Assembly (NCBI RefSeq): GCF_026236535.1
Contig: NZ_JAHTMW010000006.1
Coordinates: 308,216 to 372,215 of the forward strand
Direction: 5' to 3'
Origin: Streptomyces sp. SKN60
Lineage (GTDB): Bacteria; Actinomycetota; Actinomycetes; Streptomycetales; Streptomycetaceae
Length of the DNA stretch: 64,000 nt
A program made the position numbers and the translations under genes. The notes below the pieces were generated by a model. It had not been told where the DNA came from. It searched no databases and saw nothing but the letters and a program-made list of their open reading frames with translations. Below are positions 60,084-64,000 of the stretch, one piece after another (position 1 is the stretch's first letter; every line of letters starts with the position of its first letter).

Positions 60084-60929
60084 ATGGCAACTGTCGACGG
60101 AGTCCCCGCGTCCACCGCCCAGCTGGCGGCGCTCGCCCTGACCAACTACGGGCATTTCACCACCCTGCGGGTCGAGGAGGGCGGCGGCGTGCGCGGCCTC
60201 GGGCTGCACCTGGAGCGGCTGGTGCGGGACTGCGCCGCCGTGTTCGGGGCGGCGCTCGATCCGGAGCGGGTCCGCGGCCACGTACGGGCGGCGTGCGTAC
60301 GGGAGGCGGCGGACGGCCGGTCCGGGGCCCTGAACGTGCGGGTGACCGTCTTCGATCCGGCGCTCGACATCGTGCGCCCGGCGGAGCCGGCCGCGGACCC
60401 GCGGGTGCTGGTGACCGTACGGCCGGCCGGTGGCCTGTTTCCGCCGCCGCTGCGGGTGACGGCCAGGCCGTACCGGCGCGATGTGCCCGCCGTGAAGCAC
60501 GTGGGGCTCTTCGGGCCGCTGGCGCTGCGGCGCGAGGCGCGGCGGGCCGGGTTCGACGACGTGCTGTTCACCGAGCCGGGGCCGGGGCCCGGGACCGGGA
60601 CCGGGCACGGCGGGGACGCGCTGGTCACCGAGGGCTGCACCTGGAACGTGGGGTTCGTGGACGCGGCGGGCCGGGTGGTGTGGCCGGCGGCGGACGTGCT
60701 GCCCGGGGTGACCATGCGACTGCTACGGGAGGCCCACCCGGGCGCGCTCGTCCGGCCCGTCCGCATGGGCGAGCTGCCCGCCCTGCGGGCCGCGTTCGCC
60801 ACCAACGCGGCGATCGGCGTGCGCACCGTCCACGCCGTGGACGGGCACCGCTTCCCCGCCGACGATCCGGTGCTCGCGGAGCTCCGGGCGGCCTACGCGG
60901 CGCTCCCGTTGGATCGCCTGGCAGACTGA
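60084..60929 (+). CDS. Aminotransferase class IV (aminodeoxychorismate lyase-like)
   Basis: 281 residues from MATVDGVPASTAQ (ATG 60084). Fold-type IV PLP features: catalytic Lys138 in DVPAVKHVGLFGPLALRREARRAGFDDVLF (in parts), then EGCTWNVGFVDAAG and LPGVTMRLLREA, and a C-terminal FATNAAIGVRTVHAVDG. It may be an aminodeoxychorismate lyase or a branched-chain or D-amino acid aminotransferase homolog; no folate genes are adjacent. Confidence 0.87.
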   Translation: MATVDGVPASTAQLAALALTNYGHFTTLRVEEGGGVRGLGLHLERLVRDCAAVFGAALDPERVRGHVRAACVREAADGRSGALNVRVTVFDPALDIVRPAEPAADPRVLVTVRPAGGLFPPPLRVTARPYRRDVPAVKHVGLFGPLALRREARRAGFDDVLFTEPGPGPGTGTGHGGDALVTEGCTWNVGFVDAAGRVVWPAADVLPGVTMRLLREAHPGALVRPVRMGELPALRAAFATNAAIGVRTVHAVDGHRFPADDPVLAELRAAYAALPLDRLAD

Positions 60930-60955
60930 GCGGCCACCTCAGCGAAGGAGACCGT

Positions 60956-62056
60956 ATGTCGATGGTCGGCGGCCTGCGCAGGATGGCCCGGCTCGCGCGC
61001 CGGATGCGCCGGGTGGACCTCAGTCACCCGGCCCGTTCGCCGCTCGGCAGCACCGTGGTCAACTGTGTGGGGTACCGGGACGGCGAGCGGCTCGCGGACG
61101 CGGGCGGAGTCGCCGAGACCGTACGGCACCTGCGCAAGCACACCGGGCGCGGCGGTTTCGTGTGGCTGGGGCTGCACGAGCCGAGCGAGGCGGAGTTCGA
61201 GGGGGTCGCCGAGCTGTTCGGACTGCATCCGCTGGCGGTGGAGGACGCCGTGCACGCGCACCAGCGGCCGAAGCTGGAGCAGTACGGGGACGTGCTGTTC
61301 GCGGTGTTCAAGACGGTGACGTACGTCGAGCACGAGCGGCTCACGGCCACCAGCGAGGTCGTCGACACCGGCGAGCTCATGGTCTTCACCGGACCGGATT
61401 TCGTCGTGACCGTCCGGCACGGCCGGCACGGTTCGCTCGGCCCGCTGCGCGAGGCCCTGGAGGCACGGCCCGAGCAGCTGGCCCAGGGGCCTTCGGCGGT
61501 GCTCCACGCGCTGGCCGACCATGTCGTGGACGAGTACCTCGGGGTGGTGGACGCCGTCCAGGACGACATCGAGCTGGTGGAGACGGAGGTGTTCGCGCCG
61601 CGGACCGGCACCCCGCCGGACCCGGGGCGGATCTACCAGCTCAAGCGGGAACTGCTCGAACTGAAGCGGGCCACGGTGCCGCTGGCCCGCCCGCTCGAAG
61701 CGCTGATCGCCCGGCCGCCCGCGGTCCTGGACCCCGCGATACGCCCGTACTTCCGGGACGTCGCCGACCATCTCGCGCGCGCCACCGAGCAGATCAACGC
61801 CTTCGACGGGCTGATCGACTCGATCCTGCAGGCGCATCTGGCCCAGGTGACGGTCGCGCAGAACGAGGACATGCGCAAGATCACCGCGTGGGCGGCGATC
61901 GTCGCGGTGCCGACCATGGTGTGCGGGATCTACGGCATGAACTTCGAGCACATGCCCGAACTGGGCTGGACCTACGGCTACCCCCTCGTCCTCTCGGTGA
62001 TGGCGACGGCCTGTTTCCTGCTGCACCGGGGCTTCAAGCGCAACGGCTGGCTCTGA
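60956..62056 (+). CDS. corA: CorA-family magnesium/cobalt transporter
   Basis: 366 residues; AGGAG five bases before ATG at 60956. Large N-terminal cytoplasmic domain with long helices and two C-terminal TM segments. The channel signature YGMNFEHMPE (GMN) sits between TM1 (AAIVAVPTMVCGIYGMNF) and TM2 (LVLSVMATACFLLHRGF), followed by the basic end KRNGWL. Pentameric Mg2+ channel of the plasma membrane. 26 bases after the aminotransferase stop; a shared transcript is possible. Confidence 0.95.
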   Translation: MSMVGGLRRMARLARRMRRVDLSHPARSPLGSTVVNCVGYRDGERLADAGGVAETVRHLRKHTGRGGFVWLGLHEPSEAEFEGVAELFGLHPLAVEDAVHAHQRPKLEQYGDVLFAVFKTVTYVEHERLTATSEVVDTGELMVFTGPDFVVTVRHGRHGSLGPLREALEARPEQLAQGPSAVLHALADHVVDEYLGVVDAVQDDIELVETEVFAPRTGTPPDPGRIYQLKRELLELKRATVPLARPLEALIARPPAVLDPAIRPYFRDVADHLARATEQINAFDGLIDSILQAHLAQVTVAQNEDMRKITAWAAIVAVPTMVCGIYGMNFEHMPELGWTYGYPLVLSVMATACFLLHRGFKRNGWL

Positions 62057-62074
62057 GTCCCCGGCGGTCCCGGC

Positions 62075-62428
62075 TCAGGCCGGGGCGGCGAGCTCCGGGT
62101 GCTCCTTGAGGAGCCGGGGCGGGGCCGCCTGCCGCCACGAGTCGACGACGATCGCACGGAGCTCGTCCGCGTCGTCGACGGCGGCGAGCCGCACCCGTAC
62201 CCAGGCGAAGGCCGCCTCGTGGTCCGCCACCCAGAACTTCTCCGGCTCCGCCAGGGCCAGCTCGTCGCGCTCCTCCTTGGGGCAGCGCACGGCCATCGAG
62301 GTCTCCTGCTCGGGCAGGGTCAGGAACATCTTCCCGGCGACCCGGAAGGTGGGCATCGACCAGGCCTCCTTCTCGGTGGTCTCCGGGAGGGCGAGCGCGA
62401 GCGCGCGGACGTCGTCGGAAGTGCTCAT
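62075..62428 (-). CDS. MmcQ/YjbR family protein
   Basis: 117 residues from MSTSDDVRALALALPETTEKEAW. YjbR landmarks: SMPTFRVAGKMFLTL, VRCPKEERDEL, ADHEAAFAWVRVRLAAVDDADELRAIVVDSW (in parts). Small CyaY-like fold, possibly DNA-binding; function unknown. Converges with corA. Confidence 0.92.
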   Translation of the reverse strand: MSTSDDVRALALALPETTEKEAWSMPTFRVAGKMFLTLPEQETSMAVRCPKEERDELALAEPEKFWVADHEAAFAWVRVRLAAVDDADELRAIVVDSWRQAAPPRLLKEHPELAAPA

Positions 62429-62466
62429 GCGGCCGACCCTACGACGGGGCACTGACAGCGGCCGGA

Positions 62467-63123
62467 TCAACCGGCCGCCCGCGGGGGCGGCGGCGGGGGC
62501 GGCGGGGCCAGTGGGGGCGGTGGCGGCCCGGGGTCCGCACGCCGCTGGTGCCACAGGCAGGAGAGGACCACGACCAGCGGCCACAGCGACTGCAGGCAGG
62601 TGACGAGGCGTTCGGCGACGCCCGCAGGGCCGTCGCTGTCGGTCGCCACCAGGTACCAGAGCGCGCCGGCGCCCATCGACGCCGTGGCCAGGAGCGCGGG
62701 CAGCGGCCGCAGCGCCCAGGGGGCCCGGGCCCCGCCCCGTACGGCGGCGAGCAGCGGCCACAGGGCGAGGAACGCGAAGCCGGTGGCGGCGACCGAGCCG
62801 TGCCGCAGCGAGCCGCCGCTGGTGGGCGCGGGGACCAGGGACACGACCACGGCGGCCAGGCCGCCGGCGGCCAGCGCGACCCGCCCGGCGGGGGCGGCGG
62901 GGCGCAGCGCCCAGGCGGTGCCCAGGTGGCAGACGCCGACGGCGAAGAGGGCGCTGGTCATGACCCAGAAGCCCGCGGCGCCGTAGGCGGCGAGGACGCT
63001 GATGGTCTGCCGCACGGCGTCGTAGGAAGGGCCTTCGAGCGCCGCCGCGGTCGTCCAGCCGGCGACCAGGACCACGGGGGCGGTGCCCGACGGCAGCAGG
63101 GCCCATCTCGGAACGCGTCGCAT
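62467..63123 (-). CDS. DUF998 family membrane protein
   Basis: 218 residues with six predicted TM segments. DUF998 pattern: PSYDAVRQTISVLAAYGAAGFWVMTSALFAVGVCHLGTAWAL (in parts) and SLRHGSVAATGFAFLALWPLLAA with the conserved His after the Gly/Ser turn. Ends in a run of prolines (about 20 of the last 27 residues). Unknown function. 38 bases upstream of the YjbR gene on the same strand. Confidence 0.85.
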   Translation of the reverse strand: MRRVPRWALLPSGTAPVVLVAGWTTAAALEGPSYDAVRQTISVLAAYGAAGFWVMTSALFAVGVCHLGTAWALRPAAPAGRVALAAGGLAAVVVSLVPAPTSGGSLRHGSVAATGFAFLALWPLLAAVRGGARAPWALRPLPALLATASMGAGALWYLVATDSDGPAGVAERLVTCLQSLWPLVVVLSCLWHQRRADPGPPPPPLAPPPPPPPPRAAG

Positions 63124-63223
63124 CGGATCACGGTAGGCGGCCCTGCCGCGCCGGGCCTGCGGAGCACGCCGCGCGGCGCGGCACGATCCGCCGACCGGAG
63201 GCCCCGGCGGGACCCTGGGATCC

Positions 63224-64000
63224 CTACTGCGCGCCGAAGACCTGCGTCCAGTAGGGGCCGCCGGCGTCGTGGATGCCGATGCCGATCTCCTTGAAGGAGC
63301 AGTTGAGGATGTTGGCGCGGTGGCCGGGGCTGTTCATCCAGGCGTCCATGACCTCGGCGGGGGTCCGCTGGCCCTTGGCGATGTTCTCGCCGTACGTGGA
63401 CCAGCGGTAGCCGGTGGCGGTGACGCGGTCGCCGGGGTCGGCGCCGTCGGGGTTGGTGTGGTCGAAGAAGTTCCGGGCGGCCATGTCGTCGGAGTGGCCC
63501 TGGGCGGCGCGGGTGAGCAGGGAGTTGGCGGTGACCGGGCCGCATCCCGCCTTGGCGCGTTCGGCGTTGGTGAGGTCGATGACCTGCTGGGCCTCGGTGG
63601 CGTTCGGGTCGCTGGTGCCGCCGCCGCTGCCCGAGGTGCTGGTCGGACGCGTGGGCTGCGGGCGGGGCGCGGGCGCGGTGGTGCGCGGCGGGGCGGGCTT
63701 GGTGGTGGTGCGGCTGGGCGAGGGCTTGGGCGGGTGGCTGGAGGGCCGGGCGGAGGGGCTCGCGGTGGGGCTGCTGGAGGTGGTGGCGGGGTCGGCGCCG
63801 TCCGGGCTGATCGAGGTGCCGGCGGCGGTGTCGGGCGCGGCGGCCGTGGTGACGTCGGCCGGATCCGGGTCGCCGTCGGGGCCGGTGGTGAGGTAGAAGG
63901 TGCCGCCGGTGACGGCGACCACGGCGAGGCCCGCGGCGGCGGCCGCCCGGCGCCGGCCGCGCTTGCGTTCGCGCTCGCGGCGCGCGGCGCCGCGGCCGGC
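63224..64000 (-). CDS. Secreted/membrane-anchored CAP (SCP/PR-1) domain protein, N-terminus cut by window edge
   Basis: The frame is open to position 64000 with no stop, so the true start lies outside; 258 residues are visible. It begins with an Arg/Glu/Lys-rich segment (RRERERKRGRRR), then a TM/signal helix (AAAAAGLAVVAVTGGTFYLTT), a Ser/Thr/Pro-rich linker of about 100 residues, and a CAP domain. The CAP domain has VIDLTNAERAKAGCGPVTANSLLTRAAQGHSDDMAARNFFDH and MDAWMNSPGHRANILNC (in parts), ending WTQVFGAQ. The CAP cavity His and Glu positions are preserved. Extracellular; the exact role of bacterial CAP proteins is not settled. Confidence 0.93.
   Translation of the reverse strand, partial: AGRGAARRERERKRGRRRAAAAAGLAVVAVTGGTFYLTTGPDGDPDPADVTTAAAPDTAAGTSISPDGADPATTSSSPTASPSARPSSHPPKPSPSRTTTKPAPPRTTAPAPRPQPTRPTSTSGSGGGTSDPNATEAQQVIDLTNAERAKAGCGPVTANSLLTRAAQGHSDDMAARNFFDHTNPDGADPGDRVTATGYRWSTYGENIAKGQRTPAEVMDAWMNSPGHRANILNCSFKEIGIGIHDAGGPYWTQVFGAQ

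Noticed and set aside
62059..62085. Terminator after corA
   Set aside because: A 7-bp ccccggc/gccgggg pair exists, but it is short, overlaps the stop of the convergent YjbR gene and is expected by chance at this GC content.

Overview
The window is a high-GC actinobacterial chromosome segment. Codon usage (almost all G or C at third positions), frequent GTG starts, ATGA/GTGA gene overlaps and the gene families present point to Streptomyces or a very close relative. There is no integrase, transposase, capsid or portal gene, so nothing suggests a prophage or a recently inserted mobile element. Both edges cut genes: pyruvate carboxylase on the left lacks its C-terminus, and a CAP-domain protein on the right lacks its N-terminus.

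1-12.5 kb is mixed housekeeping: pyruvate carboxylase, an SRAP (HMCES/YedK-type) protein, a cytochrome P450, a methyltransferase, a secreted DNRLRE-metallophosphoesterase, an MFS transporter overlapping a TolB-like protein, and an HtpX-type protease paired with PspAB. At 12.6-15.8 kb a cobalamin riboswitch precedes a tightly overlapping BtuF/BtuC/BtuD-like ABC importer. 15.8-25.7 kb carries cell-wall genes (an M15-type peptidase and UppP), a broken BlaI-type regulator, a DUF2231-Rieske fusion, ThpR, a baeRF3-type protein and a Ro60/TROVE protein. Directly upstream of the Ro gene, on the same strand, lies a strong candidate Y RNA with a circularly permuted tRNA-like domain.

25.9-39.2 kb holds two overlapping SpoIIE-type phosphatase sensors, an APC permease, a large repeat/SUKH protein, a PadR-acyl-CoA dehydrogenase pair with a near-perfect palindromic operator, a cofactor-free urate oxidase and a stand-alone TOPRIM protein.

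39.5-57.7 kb is a chromosomal contractile injection system (eCIS, phage-tail-like). The first operon holds a LuxR regulator with a degenerate receiver, a DUF4255 tail terminator and an AAA+ ATPase. A divergent bitopic membrane protein with a peptidoglycan-binding-like C-terminus follows. The structural operon then encodes sheath, tube, a tail-assembly-type protein, a DUF6760 miniprotein, a roughly 976-residue disordered protein with about 21 (V/I/L/A)QR motifs, a second tube protein, a LysM adaptor, a VgrG-like spike, a gp25-like wedge, a baseplate J-like protein, a tail protein I, and a zinc-ribbon/transmembrane/glycan-binding-like protein. No canonical tape measure, PAAR tip or tail fibre is visible. 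That gap, together with the repeat protein and the two membrane proteins, makes this the most interesting protein system here.

57.8-64 kb returns to general metabolism: a crotonase overlapping an amidase, an aminotransferase class IV, a CorA-type transporter, a MmcQ/YjbR protein, a DUF998 membrane protein and the partial CAP protein. All functions are assigned by reading motifs and order; no database search was run.
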